A stretch of 64,000 bases of DNA. Source: Leptospira inadai serovar Lyme str. 10. GTDB lineage: Bacteria; Spirochaetota; Leptospiria; Leptospirales; Leptospiraceae. Under the pieces are notes generated by a model. The model was not told the DNA's origin, made no database searches, and worked only from the letters and a program-made list of their open reading frames with translations. Below are positions 55,401-62,593 of the stretch, one piece after another (position 1 is the first letter of the stretch; each line of letters starts with the position of its first letter). The translations under genes were made by a program, and so were the position numbers. The stretch spans positions 496,001 to 560,000 of the forward strand of contig NZ_AHMM02000025.1 of the NCBI RefSeq assembly GCF_000243675.2. The letters run 5' to 3'.

Positions 55401-55620
55401 AATCGGACATCTGGACGAAGCGATTGCTGCCGCAAAAAAAATGGAAGAACTGCAACCGGATAACGGTAGTAATTTAGTTAATCTGTCGGATCTTTATCGC
55501 CAAACGGAGCAGTTTGAGTTGGCTATCGATTACGCTCGAAAGGCACTCGATCGAGATCCTGAAAATGAAAATGCGATTAAACTGATTCGATTAATCGAAC
55601 GGGACCGCTCGGAAAGTTAA
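52441..55620 (+). CDS. 7TM-HAMP-SpoIIE (PP2C) phosphatase-TPR sensor protein, copy 2
   Basis: A 1059-residue paralogue of the protein at 48175, with the same domain order and the same length. Copied landmarks are LNYYSFGSLL, AHHWDFN, FMHPTSMKQTIIL before the last membrane helix (514), LGGDICVTGNLRLG (about 670), MNGDAMGKSMQGAGG, GSDGKDDLDL and TDDLSLLKIE. All metal-binding Asp residues are kept, so both copies should be active. The extracytoplasmic domain (about 270-510) is much less conserved than the catalytic domain, so the two probably sense different signals but share a target. It ends in a 4-bp convergent overlap with dcd. Confidence 0.92.
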   Translation: MELLTILKEDFLLNYYSFGSLLAFLTVFLASLLFLFLKGRSSSTRHLALGALFLSFLWLGYFIAAIIYHPLAAYHRWMTVGFILPAILHLGQFLARYPQNTQPKVSTWLLIGMYFVAVIASIGFFYVTWNAPKKYHFTAHHWDFNAEKASRTIALIIGAFVLISFLIIPIWRMIVTKGRVRFAIAAFMVSMLVGGVIPALTNILSRDGVIERSTFLTSMVLLITLSIFLILVIFLNFSEEKTTFMIKIVGITFVTVMLIVQALVFISNQDKETEYDTKSIVNMERILEGGHQVPGMEYVVKWEGSDKPVDYSRYNQAFDLKLSQLETDFKNTELFERIKVLPEEGFRKQLEKNLVGTHEYFQGYKNSITDFLKKSPGLDGKELKEGLFKYLIGLNRSVFVASNKLDYIFPIDFCSEGKSYFKGSASDVSHFRDYILSKWKDCSLGGKDLLPGELKSEVLLYLRPFQPALSRHYRKSLDEHQHFVAYIHYDVEKDLTSELGYSYRGYREFMHPTSMKQTIILGIVLMVILFVFPLFFRQSLVAPLNRLLSGVEKVNLGSLDVQVPVEVKDEIGFLSDSFNNMVSSIRQARGELQDYAEHLADKVRERTRELSEKMEELQRLKVQQDGDYFLTSLLAKPLFYNANKSTKVKTEFILHQKKQFEFKGKRADLGGDICVTGNLRLGKENNFKRYTFAMNGDAMGKSMQGAGGSLVMGVVINSILARSAANDRVLDTGPEGWLTDTYREMQSVFKSFNGSMVISGTFLLIEEDTGRVWYFNAEHPFSVLYRDGRAGFVESGLTLRKIGLDSEYEFKVLTTNLVPGDVLIVGSDGKDDLDLTPEKEVRTINEDEMLFLQFVEKGEGDLVRIEEEIRGFGELTDDLSLLKIEYLPSGKESEEKEEDSYAGTGDWKSAYKNAKKDYQEGRVEEAIRSLDALYKTDPANTKVTKLLGLLSFKGKNYAKAVEVLSKYLGSDPDLTEYWYYLSLANRRIGHLDEAIAAAKKMEELQPDNGSNLVNLSDLYRQTEQFELAIDYARKALDRDPENENAIKLIRLIERDRSES

Positions 55621-56147
55621 TACTTTCCGTTTTCAAAATCCTTGTACAACATCGAAGTCTGAATTCCTTTATTTCCTTGGTATTTTCCCGATTTGTATTC
55701 CGTTATCTCGCCTTCCACCGTATGGTAAAAAATTTGGCATATTTCCACATTAGGATAAATAATTAAAGGTTGGATTACTGAGATCTCCAGAGTCCAAAAC
55801 CCTTTAAAGCCGACATCTCCGAATCCTGCCGTTACATGAACATACATTCCTAATCTACCGATGGAAGAGCGACCTTCTAGCATGGGGACTAGATTATGTG
55901 TTTCGGTATATTCTACCGTTCTTCCAAGATAAAGAACTCCCGGTTTTAACTCTAAACCCGATTCCGAGATTACTAATTTTTCCGCATCGTTCGGCCTCTT
56001 CATGTCCAAAGGAAGATGAGTATATTGCAATAGTTCGTCGTATAATCTTAGATTGTACGAATTCGGATTCAATCGATCTTCCGAATATGGATCGATTACG
56101 ATATCCGATCCGATACGCTTTTTTATTTCCTTGCCTGTTAAGATCAT
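55617..56147 (-). CDS. dcd: dCTP deaminase
   Basis: A 176-residue trimeric enzyme that makes dUTP from dCTP. Motifs are the IDPYSEDRLNPNSYNLRL start, EGRSSIGRLGMYVHVTAGFG (subunit-interface active site with the conserved Arg and Ser) and GFWTLEI (catalytic Glu). It is not the longer dUTPase type. The ATG is preceded by a weak ribosome site. It lies downstream of the enoyl-CoA hydratase gene on the same strand, with a 74-nt gap. Confidence 0.93.
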   Translation of the reverse strand: MILTGKEIKKRIGSDIVIDPYSEDRLNPNSYNLRLYDELLQYTHLPLDMKRPNDAEKLVISESGLELKPGVLYLGRTVEYTETHNLVPMLEGRSSIGRLGMYVHVTAGFGDVGFKGFWTLEISVIQPLIIYPNVEICQIFYHTVEGEITEYKSGKYQGNKGIQTSMLYKDFENGKY

Positions 56148-56221
56148 CTCGAACTCGCCTTGACCGATTTATGGCCAATATTAGGAATCGGTTCGTTACA
56201 AGCCTCAATTTTTTATGCGAA

Positions 56222-56995
56222 TTATTCGCCTTTAAATAGCGGTTTTCGTTTTTCTTTAAAGGCTGCGAGCGCTTCCTTTCGATCTTCGGTTGCTAAGGTT
56301 TTATTATAATGCATTCTTTCGATTTTTAAGGCTTCTTCTATCTTTAATCCCTCTCCGTCACGAATCGCCGCTTTTGCAAGACGCACGGCGATAGGTCCTT
56401 TCTCGGAAATCGTTGCGGCTAAACTGTTTGCTTCTGCGTAGGCAGAAGTCCCTGCAATCAAATTCGCGAGTCCGTATTCGAACGCGGTTTTGGAGTCCAG
56501 AATCCTGGCGGTTAAAATCATTTCCATGGCTTTGGAAAAGCCGATCCGGCGAGGAAGCCTTTGTGTTCCCCCGGCCCCGGGAATGATTCCTAGTCCGGTT
56601 TCGGTGAGGCCTACTTTGACTCCTTCCCGCAGAAGAATAAAATCGCAGGAAAGAGCCAGTTCTAAACCGCCTCCGAAAGCATCCCCGTCGAGAGCGGCAA
56701 TCGTGGGAAACGGAAGTTTTTCGAGAAAGCGGAAGCAGGTTCCTACGGAATCCAAGAACAAATGAACTTCCTCCTCGCTCATAGTTTCTCTTTCTTTCAG
56801 GTCGGCGCCTGCGCAGAAAACCGGGCCTTCTCCCCGGATGATGAGAGCGCGAATTTTAGGCTCCATGGCCGCCTTCTTAATAAGAGACATAAAAGAATCG
56901 AGAAGCTCCCTGGAGATCGCGTTTCTTTTATCCGGTCGATTTAAGGATATGGTTGCTATATTTTCACTGATAGAATAAAGAACGATGTGGCTCAT
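56222..56995 (-). CDS. enoyl-CoA hydratase/isomerase family protein
   Basis: A 257-residue crotonase-fold enzyme. Motifs are VFCAGADLKERETMSEEEV (oxyanion-hole strand), FGGGLELALSCDFILL and LGIIPGAGGTQRLPRRIG, close to the AUH/methylglutaconyl-CoA hydratase-like branch. The ATG at 56995 is chosen for the GGAG upstream (57003-57006) and because the conserved protein begins with SHIVLYSISENIA there; upstream in-frame codons add a non-conserved tail. It could act in branched-chain amino acid or fatty acid breakdown. Confidence 0.93.
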   Translation of the reverse strand: MSHIVLYSISENIATISLNRPDKRNAISRELLDSFMSLIKKAAMEPKIRALIIRGEGPVFCAGADLKERETMSEEEVHLFLDSVGTCFRFLEKLPFPTIAALDGDAFGGGLELALSCDFILLREGVKVGLTETGLGIIPGAGGTQRLPRRIGFSKAMEMILTARILDSKTAFEYGLANLIAGTSAYAEANSLAATISEKGPIAVRLAKAAIRDGEGLKIEEALKIERMHYNKTLATEDRKEALAAFKEKRKPLFKGE

Positions 56996-57121
56996 TGGTT
57001 CGATCTCCGGAAAAAACTTATTCCTAGCGGGACTCTTTTGTCCGATACTAGGGTAGGTTGCGGGATTTTTCCAATTCGGCAAGCAAAAGCCTACCGCGCT
57101 GACGGTTCTAGGATAGGGAAA

Positions 57122-57853
57122 ATGCAGACTCTCGGTAAAAACATCCTAATCGTATTGATTCTCATTATGGGGGTATTGTACTGCCAGCAAGCGAAGCATA
57201 CGGATTTAGCGTCTCAGCTTGGAATCGGGAATCCTGTTATTACAAGTATCGATCCACCCTCGGGTTCACCTCCGATAGCTCCTTATTTGCCGACGTTGAT
57301 TACCATTACGGGACGAAATTTCGGAACCGATATCACACAATCCAGTGTCACTATAAATGGAGTGGCAACCCCTCTTCTCACAGCAACGTCCACCCAAATC
57401 ACTGCGAACGTTCCGGCGGGTGCTTCTACCGGGCTACTTTACGTAATGAAAAGCGGTGGTGTCGTTATTTGCGATCCTTTGAATCTGAACGGGGCTACAA
57501 ACTGTTACGGAACTAAATTTTATATCGACTGCTATAAAGCGTACCAGAACCAATACGGTACCGAATTGGGAATTACGTATCCAACGTCCAAAAAATTCCA
57601 GATCAACGGCCAGGTAGAAACTCACGCGGTTCGTATCGATCTTAATTTAAATGGAGCGACAAACGTTAAGATCGGTTGTGATACTTACTCGGCGGTAACT
57701 TATTTTTCTCCGACTTGCGCACAGACGAATCTGGGGACATTCTCGAATCCGTCTAGCTGGGTATACCAACCGATCATTAATTTCCCGACCTATTATACCG
57801 TTCAGATGTTCATAACGGCCGGAACCGGAACCTGCGATATTTCCTTCCAATAA
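57122..57853 (+). CDS. lipoprotein with IPT/TIG domain
   Basis: A 243-residue protein. The signal MQTLGKNILIVLILIMGVLYC gives a relaxed lipobox (Cys21). Residues 36-125 form an IPT/TIG immunoglobulin-like domain: ITSIDPPSGSPPIAP, LITITGRNFGTDI and SVTINGVATPLLTATSTQIT are typical strands. A second, Cys-containing domain with IDCYKAYQNQY follows. Such lipoproteins sit on the surface or in the outer membrane; leptospires have many. It is divergent from the hydratase gene. A T10 tract follows the stop. Confidence 0.85.
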   Translation: MQTLGKNILIVLILIMGVLYCQQAKHTDLASQLGIGNPVITSIDPPSGSPPIAPYLPTLITITGRNFGTDITQSSVTINGVATPLLTATSTQITANVPAGASTGLLYVMKSGGVVICDPLNLNGATNCYGTKFYIDCYKAYQNQYGTELGITYPTSKKFQINGQVETHAVRIDLNLNGATNVKIGCDTYSAVTYFSPTCAQTNLGTFSNPSSWVYQPIINFPTYYTVQMFITAGTGTCDISFQ

Positions 57854-57878
57854 GGAGCTAATTCCGATAGAAAAAGGA

Positions 57879-57906
57879 TTGGTTTTTTTTTAAACAAAGG
57901 TACTAT
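57879..57906 (+). promoter_or_regulatory. candidate promoter for the 67-residue protein
   Basis: TTGGTT (57879-57884), 16 nt spacer including the T-tract, TACTAT (57901-57906). The -10 box is followed by GAGGGG (57916-57921) and ATG at 57925, giving a leader of about 12 nt. Confidence 0.35.
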
Positions 57907-57924
57907 TAAGGGCGTGAGGGGAAA

Positions 57925-58128
57925 ATGAATATCGTCTCTTCTATAAAACTTGGGTTGCCCGAAAAAAATATCGTAGATTCCCGTAAGATTCCAAAGACGG
58001 AAGGGCTGGCCCTGAGCGAACCGTACGAGAATAAACATGCAAATACGGTCGATCGGAAAGCGACTAGTCTGGATTACACGGGCGATATGTATAAAATTAA
58101 GGGCGCTTTCATCGACAAAGTCACTTAA
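57925..58128 (+). CDS. small 67-residue protein, function unknown
   Basis: Start ATG at 57925 with a strong ribosome site (GAGGGG, about 4 nt upstream). It ends 26 nt before a perfect terminator, which makes a short independent transcript. The protein has no signal peptide or membrane segment; it is polar and hydrophilic (KHANTVDRKATSLDYTGD) with a few hydrophobic positions. It could be a small regulatory or structural protein. No family was recognised. Confidence 0.6.
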   Translation: MNIVSSIKLGLPEKNIVDSRKIPKTEGLALSEPYENKHANTVDRKATSLDYTGDMYKIKGAFIDKVT

Positions 58129-58153
58129 ACCCTAATTTTGATTTACCAGTATA

Positions 58154-58182
58154 AAAAAAGCCCTCTATAAGAGGGCTTTTTT
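58154..58182. terminator. bidirectional rho-independent terminator
   Basis: GCCCTC/GAGGGC stem extended by A6/T6 (58154-58165 with 58171-58182) around a TATAA loop. It terminates the 67-residue protein gene (+) and the VOC gene (-). Confidence 0.92.
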
Positions 58183-58216
58183 GTAACGATTCCGTCAAAC
58201 GGAGAAAGCTTAGCGT

Positions 58217-58588
58217 TCAGCTTTCTTTGTAGTTAATCTCTAAAATATTACCGGAAGGGTCTAGAAAATGGAGGAATTCCCCACCATCTCTCGCTTCTGG
58301 GCCTCTTACAATTTGAACGGACTTAGATTCGAGTTCTACGATTGCTTCCGTAAAATCATCCACATCCAAAACAAAACTCAATACGGGGGATTTGGCTTCG
58401 CTCAAAGCACCCTTAGTACCGTTTGTATGAAGCAATTTGATATTCACGGAATCCAAACCAATGATAGCAAATTCTCCGGTCCTTTCTTCGATGGTTTCAA
58501 AATCGAACAACTCGGAATAGAACTTCACGGAGCTATCGAGGTCTCCAGTGGGTATTACGATATAGTCGATTCCTTCTACGATGATCAT
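58217..58588 (-). CDS. VOC (glyoxalase/dioxygenase fold) protein
   Basis: A 123-residue vicinal-oxygen-chelate protein. The N-terminal VEGIDYIVIPTGDLDSSVKF and the C-terminal FLHFLDPSGNILEINY are typical of the fold. Candidate metal ligands are His (in FLHFLD), Glu (in ILEINY) and a first ligand that is not obvious, as the usual His in the first strand is replaced by Tyr/Ile (DYIVIP). It may therefore bind a ligand rather than catalyse. The ribosome site AGGGATC lies upstream of the ATG. It is monocistronic, with a terminator after it. Confidence 0.9.
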   Translation of the reverse strand: MIIVEGIDYIVIPTGDLDSSVKFYSELFDFETIEERTGEFAIIGLDSVNIKLLHTNGTKGALSEAKSPVLSFVLDVDDFTEAIVELESKSVQIVRGPEARDGGEFLHFLDPSGNILEINYKES

Positions 58589-58971
58589 GGATGCGGATCC
58601 CTATTTTCTTTTTTAGTCATTATGGGGGGAAAACCGGGCTTGTCTATCGGAAAACCGCAAGTTTACTCTGGTTTTTCAAAGCCTTCTGCCGCGGATAGAT
58701 CGGTTGGGAGAATCGAGAAAAATATCCTCGAATTTACCGGTTTTTTAATGAATCAAGGGCAATTCCAACTCGGGATCATCCCGGATTCCTAATTTTGTGC
58801 ATAAGAGAAAGATTTTATTCCTGGATAAGATCGTGAGTTGTCATAAACAAAGTTCGATTTTTTGCGCGTGAGTCGTATTTACTAGCGGATCCGAGAAAAA
58901 TGTTTAAAACGTAAAGGTCATCCGTCGCTCGGCTAAGCCTGTTATGAATGTAAGATCGCCAAACTTAGCCG
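58589..58971. other. 383-nt intergenic region with no clear gene
   Basis: This is the longest gene-free stretch. A plus-strand frame (58622-58792, 56 codons) has no ribosome site and continues antisense to the VOC gene, so it is not called. A small palindrome CGGGAT-C-ATCCCG lies at 58771-58783. The region should hold the promoter of the VOC gene (minus strand, near its right side of 58588), but I see no strong box. No RNA gene was recognised. Confidence 0.5.
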
Positions 58972-60114
58972 CTATATTCTTGAAATTCCGAAAAAATCCC
59001 GGAGGTCCGAGTTTTTATCGTTTATCTTCCAGAGGAATCCATCCAGTACATAGTGAGTAAACTGCGGGAGAAAGAACAAAGGTACGAATATAACTTCTAA
59101 GCCTTTTCCTAGTCCGGTTTTTATCAGTGAAGCGTTTCCAAAAATTTCGGAATGATCTTTCCAAACGAACGTATCCCAAAGCCATTCCTCGGAATAGGCG
59201 AATAATAGGAGAGTAGCGGCGAATACGATAATCCCGGTCGTCGTATTTGCGAACGCCTTATAAAAAAAGGATGAGAAATTTTTTCTTCTATATTTTCCAT
59301 AATAGAAAATTAGGGCCATGTATGGAACCCCGTGATTGACTACGTTAGTAATCGTAAAACTTAAATCGTCATTTAAGGCAACGATACCTACGTACCAAAC
59401 TAAGGCTGTATTCAGCAGGAGCAGATTCTTGGGCCAGGAAATACTTCGAATCTTTATGAAAGTATAAATTAAAGATAATAAATATACGATGATCCAGGAC
59501 CAATACAAGTAAAGAATCAGATTCGCCAATAAAGAATTCGGTAGGGGATAAAAATCGCCGTCCATAAACCATTCGAAATTACGCCCGTTAGGAACGACAT
59601 GCCAATATAGGATTGGAAGCACCGTGATAATATACAGAGTCAATTTATCCCAGCTAAACGGGAATACCTTATAGTGAAACGGTTCTTTGCGAGAGTAAAG
59701 AGCTAAAAATCCGTATTGCTGTCTGATAAAATGAAATACTGCCAGATACGCCATAGCTCTCCAAAAAACCAGTTTTCCGAACGAATAGATGGTTAAAGCC
59801 GACAGAAAGCAAAATAAGGGTGTCGCCGCCAGCAGAAATCTTCGTTCTTGCCATTGTTGACGATCGAAATAGGCTCGAAATAGCGTAGAATAAACGTGGG
59901 AAACATCGAGGCCGGGAATTAAGATCAACCATAGCCAAGGCGGGAGGGCCTGACCGTTGGTCCGGGAAGATCCGGCACCCGATACTAAAGGCAACTCAAC
60001 CCAATGGACAAGAAGCGCGATAAGTACCGCCAAAATTCCGGGGCCGATAATCCAAAGAAGGTCGAATCTTGCCGAGAAGATCCATGAATGGGCGATCTTC
60101 GAGTCGGCGTTCAA
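58972..60114 (-). CDS. His-rich polytopic membrane protein, function unknown
   Basis: A 380-residue protein with about nine membrane helices and no domain I can name. Conserved-looking His residues sit next to membrane segments: DVSHVYSTLFRAYFD, VFHFIRQQYGF, YWHVVPNGR, VNHGVPYMALIFYYG and FTHYVLDGFLWK. Such spaced His residues in a membrane protein suggest a metal centre, as in di-iron membrane oxidases or hydroxylases, but the classic HxxHH boxes are absent. Its ATG overlaps the stop of the FAD oxidoreductase gene by 4 bp, so the two are made together and may share a substrate. Confidence 0.75.
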   Translation of the reverse strand: MNADSKIAHSWIFSARFDLLWIIGPGILAVLIALLVHWVELPLVSGAGSSRTNGQALPPWLWLILIPGLDVSHVYSTLFRAYFDRQQWQERRFLLAATPLFCFLSALTIYSFGKLVFWRAMAYLAVFHFIRQQYGFLALYSRKEPFHYKVFPFSWDKLTLYIITVLPILYWHVVPNGRNFEWFMDGDFYPLPNSLLANLILYLYWSWIIVYLLSLIYTFIKIRSISWPKNLLLLNTALVWYVGIVALNDDLSFTITNVVNHGVPYMALIFYYGKYRRKNFSSFFYKAFANTTTGIIVFAATLLLFAYSEEWLWDTFVWKDHSEIFGNASLIKTGLGKGLEVIFVPLFFLPQFTHYVLDGFLWKINDKNSDLRDFFGISRI

Positions 60115-61721
60115 CTTTCCTTACCTAGCCGGATCATAGTTTTTTTGAACGCCTCGTGCCCGCGAAACAATGATTCCTCAAAGATAGAGAGACCGCTTAG
60201 ATCAGAATGAGCAAAATGCAATCCATCATGGGAGATCGCTAATTTTTCGCGGATGCCGCTCCAGAGAAATTTCGGAATCGGACGAATCATCGCGTGGGCG
60301 TATGTCATAATATCCAATTTCGAGACGAGAGATTCTATATTAGGATGCGGCTTTTTCAAATCCAGCAGGATTTGATCTTTCCAATCGTTCCAGGTCTTTT
60401 CGAACATGAGCCGACGAGAGGAAACGGTGTCCTTTCCTCCGAAAGCATGATAATACGTAAGGACTGATTGGGGTCTTTGTGCCTTAAGATCCTGGTGAGT
60501 GGATACTACATATCCGAGTCCGGCGCCCTTATAAATGACATTCTCCCATGCAGGTGGATGGCCTTTTCCTTCCGGAACTTCTTCGACGAAAAGATTCGCT
60601 ACCAACCAGGGAGAGTATTGTAATTCGTTTAGGAAGGGATCTCGTTCTCCTAAGACATATTTTCGAGTAAACGAAGGAAGAGCATACACTACCTGATCGG
60701 ATACGTAATTCGTAATCGTTTGGGAGACATTATCATAAACGGTGGTTTCCCATTTTCTCGAAGACTTTACGATTCTTTGGACTAATTGAGAAGTTCGAAT
60801 ATGATCCTTTGATTTAGACCTAAGTTTCTCCATCAGAAATCCGTTTCCTTCCGGCCACGTTAAGACGCTGGGAAATTCTCCCTCGTCGTGGGGACGGGAA
60901 CAGAAATAATGAAGGCCGGCCCAAGCGGAGATGCTTTCCGAATTTCCGCCATAGTCGTCTCTTACGCAATAATCGGCGTACCATAGAATTTCCGGAGAAT
61001 GGATGCCTTCCGATTTCAGATAGTCAGTAAAGGAAATCGTATCCAGTTTTAAAAATATCGGATCTCTCGAAGATAAGTCTATCGGAATCGTAAACGGTTT
61101 TCTTCCGTCACGTCCGGTTTGATTCTTCCAGAAAGTAAGTAGACGTTTAAATTTATATTCTTGCTCGTCAGGTTCACCCGAACGACGAGGGAAGAGTCCG
61201 GCCTGCCATCTTCCTTGATAGAAAAGGCGTTCATCTGGATCGAAACAGAGCGAAGTTTCGGAATAAATCGGGTCTCCATTGGATTCTTTTCCGATGACGA
61301 GTCCGATATCTTCCAAAAATTTTCGGACAAGTACCGCTTCCTTACCTGGCTGAGGAAGGTAATGAGCGCCCCAAGGAAATTTGAATCCGGAACGTTCTTC
61401 ATAGCGAGAGTTTCCTCCAGCTTCCTTTTCCAAATCCAAAATGAGAAAATCATCGAACCCCGATTTTTTGAGATAATATCCCACCGAAAGACCCGATATG
61501 CCTCCGCCTGCAATCAATACTTTGGTCCTAATCGAATCCGTCTTTGAGCTCGCAGCATAAGAAGAGTCGCGAAGTTTATGACCTAGATTTTTGTCCGGTC
61601 CGAGGATGGAGCCTTGGATTGGACGTTTACGAATCTTAAGAATTCCGGCAAGTCCAAGAAGGCTAGCGCAGGCAACGAGAGTTGAAAGGAATACTTTTCT
61701 AGAAAAAACGTCGGAATTCAT
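60111..61721 (-). CDS. FAD-dependent amine-oxidase-like oxidoreductase
   Basis: About 536 residues. The N-terminus SRKVFLSTLVACASLLGLAG looks like a degenerate Tat signal or membrane anchor. Then VLIAGGGISGLSVGYYLKKS is the FAD Rossmann motif and LDLEKEAGGNSRYEE the GG doublet of the amine oxidase/protoporphyrinogen oxidase/carotenoid desaturase clan. The C-terminal part (HDGLHFAHSDLSGLSIFEES) carries the final FAD-binding helix typical of the clan. The ATG at 61721 is taken; TTG at 61730 is possible. It overlaps the His-rich membrane protein by 4 bp. Substrate unknown: an isoprenoid, lipid or amine is possible. Confidence 0.88.
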   Translation of the reverse strand: MNSDVFSRKVFLSTLVACASLLGLAGILKIRKRPIQGSILGPDKNLGHKLRDSSYAASSKTDSIRTKVLIAGGGISGLSVGYYLKKSGFDDFLILDLEKEAGGNSRYEERSGFKFPWGAHYLPQPGKEAVLVRKFLEDIGLVIGKESNGDPIYSETSLCFDPDERLFYQGRWQAGLFPRRSGEPDEQEYKFKRLLTFWKNQTGRDGRKPFTIPIDLSSRDPIFLKLDTISFTDYLKSEGIHSPEILWYADYCVRDDYGGNSESISAWAGLHYFCSRPHDEGEFPSVLTWPEGNGFLMEKLRSKSKDHIRTSQLVQRIVKSSRKWETTVYDNVSQTITNYVSDQVVYALPSFTRKYVLGERDPFLNELQYSPWLVANLFVEEVPEGKGHPPAWENVIYKGAGLGYVVSTHQDLKAQRPQSVLTYYHAFGGKDTVSSRRLMFEKTWNDWKDQILLDLKKPHPNIESLVSKLDIMTYAHAMIRPIPKFLWSGIREKLAISHDGLHFAHSDLSGLSIFEESLFRGHEAFKKTMIRLGKES

Positions 61722-61825
61722 ATCGAGCAATCGTATCTTATTTAAACGGATCGCAAGTGCAAGGAAAAGAAAGAAAGTTTCCGGATTGTCCTTGGCATTT
61801 GATACGGAGCGTAAAAATTTCCCGT

Positions 61826-62593
61826 ATGGCGCTTCTCCTAGATTTGGATAATACTCTTTTCGATTCGGTTGGTATTTACGAAGCGACTATTAAAGGATTG
61901 GAGAAGAATGCAAGGGAATTCGGATTCAAAAATTCCGATCAATTCCGCCGATTCTATAATGCGGCGCGCTCCGAAACGAAACGAGATCTGCCTAAGAGTC
62001 CGACCAATCAATTAAGAATACTTTATTTTAAGAAAATGTCGGAATCCCTCTTTGGGAGAACGGAACCTAAATGGGTGCTACAATTGGAGGCTACATACTT
62101 TCGATATTTTCTAAACGGCATCAAGGAATGGAAACTTAAGAACAAGAAAGACTTCGATAAAATCCTACGCCTTCTTACTCAAATAGCGGAGAGTCGGGAT
62201 ATAATCCTGCTAACGAACGAGAATCTTAGGACTCAGATCTTGAAATTGACGGTTCTATTTCCGAAATCCTTTCCTTATAAACTGATGACTTCCCAAGAAG
62301 CGGGTGCGGAAAAGCCTGCCCGTATCATTTTTGAAAAGGCCATGGAATTCGATTCCAGAAAGAATCGTTCTACATATATGATCGGCGATTCGTTTGAAGG
62401 CGATATCGAAGGGGCGCTTCAGTTCGGAATCGATGCCATTTATATTCGCTCCATCTTTCGAAATAAAAAGGCCGGAAATATCATAATGGAAAAGAAGATC
62501 CATAAGCTTGGAGAGTATTGGGAATCTCCTAGTTTGGAAGCTGGATTGAATTTTATATTAAGTCTCGATTCGGGTCGCGTGATTACTCAATGA
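61826..62593 (+). CDS. HAD-family phosphatase
   Basis: About 255 residues. Motif I is LLLDLDNTLFDS (nucleophile Asp and acid/base Asp), motif II is ILLTNENLRTQ, and motif IV is YMIGDSFEGDIEGALQFG. An alpha-helical cap lies between motifs I and II (YjjG/Gph-like type). The ATG at 61826 is used, since the conserved core starts there; no strong ribosome site is visible. The 3' end overlaps the convergent methyltransferase gene by 36 bp. Substrate is a small phosphorylated metabolite. Confidence 0.9.
   Translation: MALLLDLDNTLFDSVGIYEATIKGLEKNAREFGFKNSDQFRRFYNAARSETKRDLPKSPTNQLRILYFKKMSESLFGRTEPKWVLQLEATYFRYFLNGIKEWKLKNKKDFDKILRLLTQIAESRDIILLTNENLRTQILKLTVLFPKSFPYKLMTSQEAGAEKPARIIFEKAMEFDSRKNRSTYMIGDSFEGDIEGALQFGIDAIYIRSIFRNKKAGNIIMEKKIHKLGEYWESPSLEAGLNFILSLDSGRVITQ

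Noticed and set aside
48175..55620. Histidine kinases instead of phosphatases
   Set aside because: The N-terminal 7TM and HAMP parts resemble kinases, but the catalytic part has the SpoIIE Asp motifs and no H-box or ATP-binding N/G boxes.
58268..58792. 174-codon open frame on the plus strand
   Set aside because: Most of it is antisense to the VOC gene, which has a ribosome site, fold motifs and a terminator. The remaining 56 codons have no support.
58972..60114. Brp/Blh-type carotene dioxygenase for the His-rich membrane protein
   Set aside because: Helix-linked His residues suggest it, but the typical PHGALD-like motif is not there and no carotenoid gene is adjacent.
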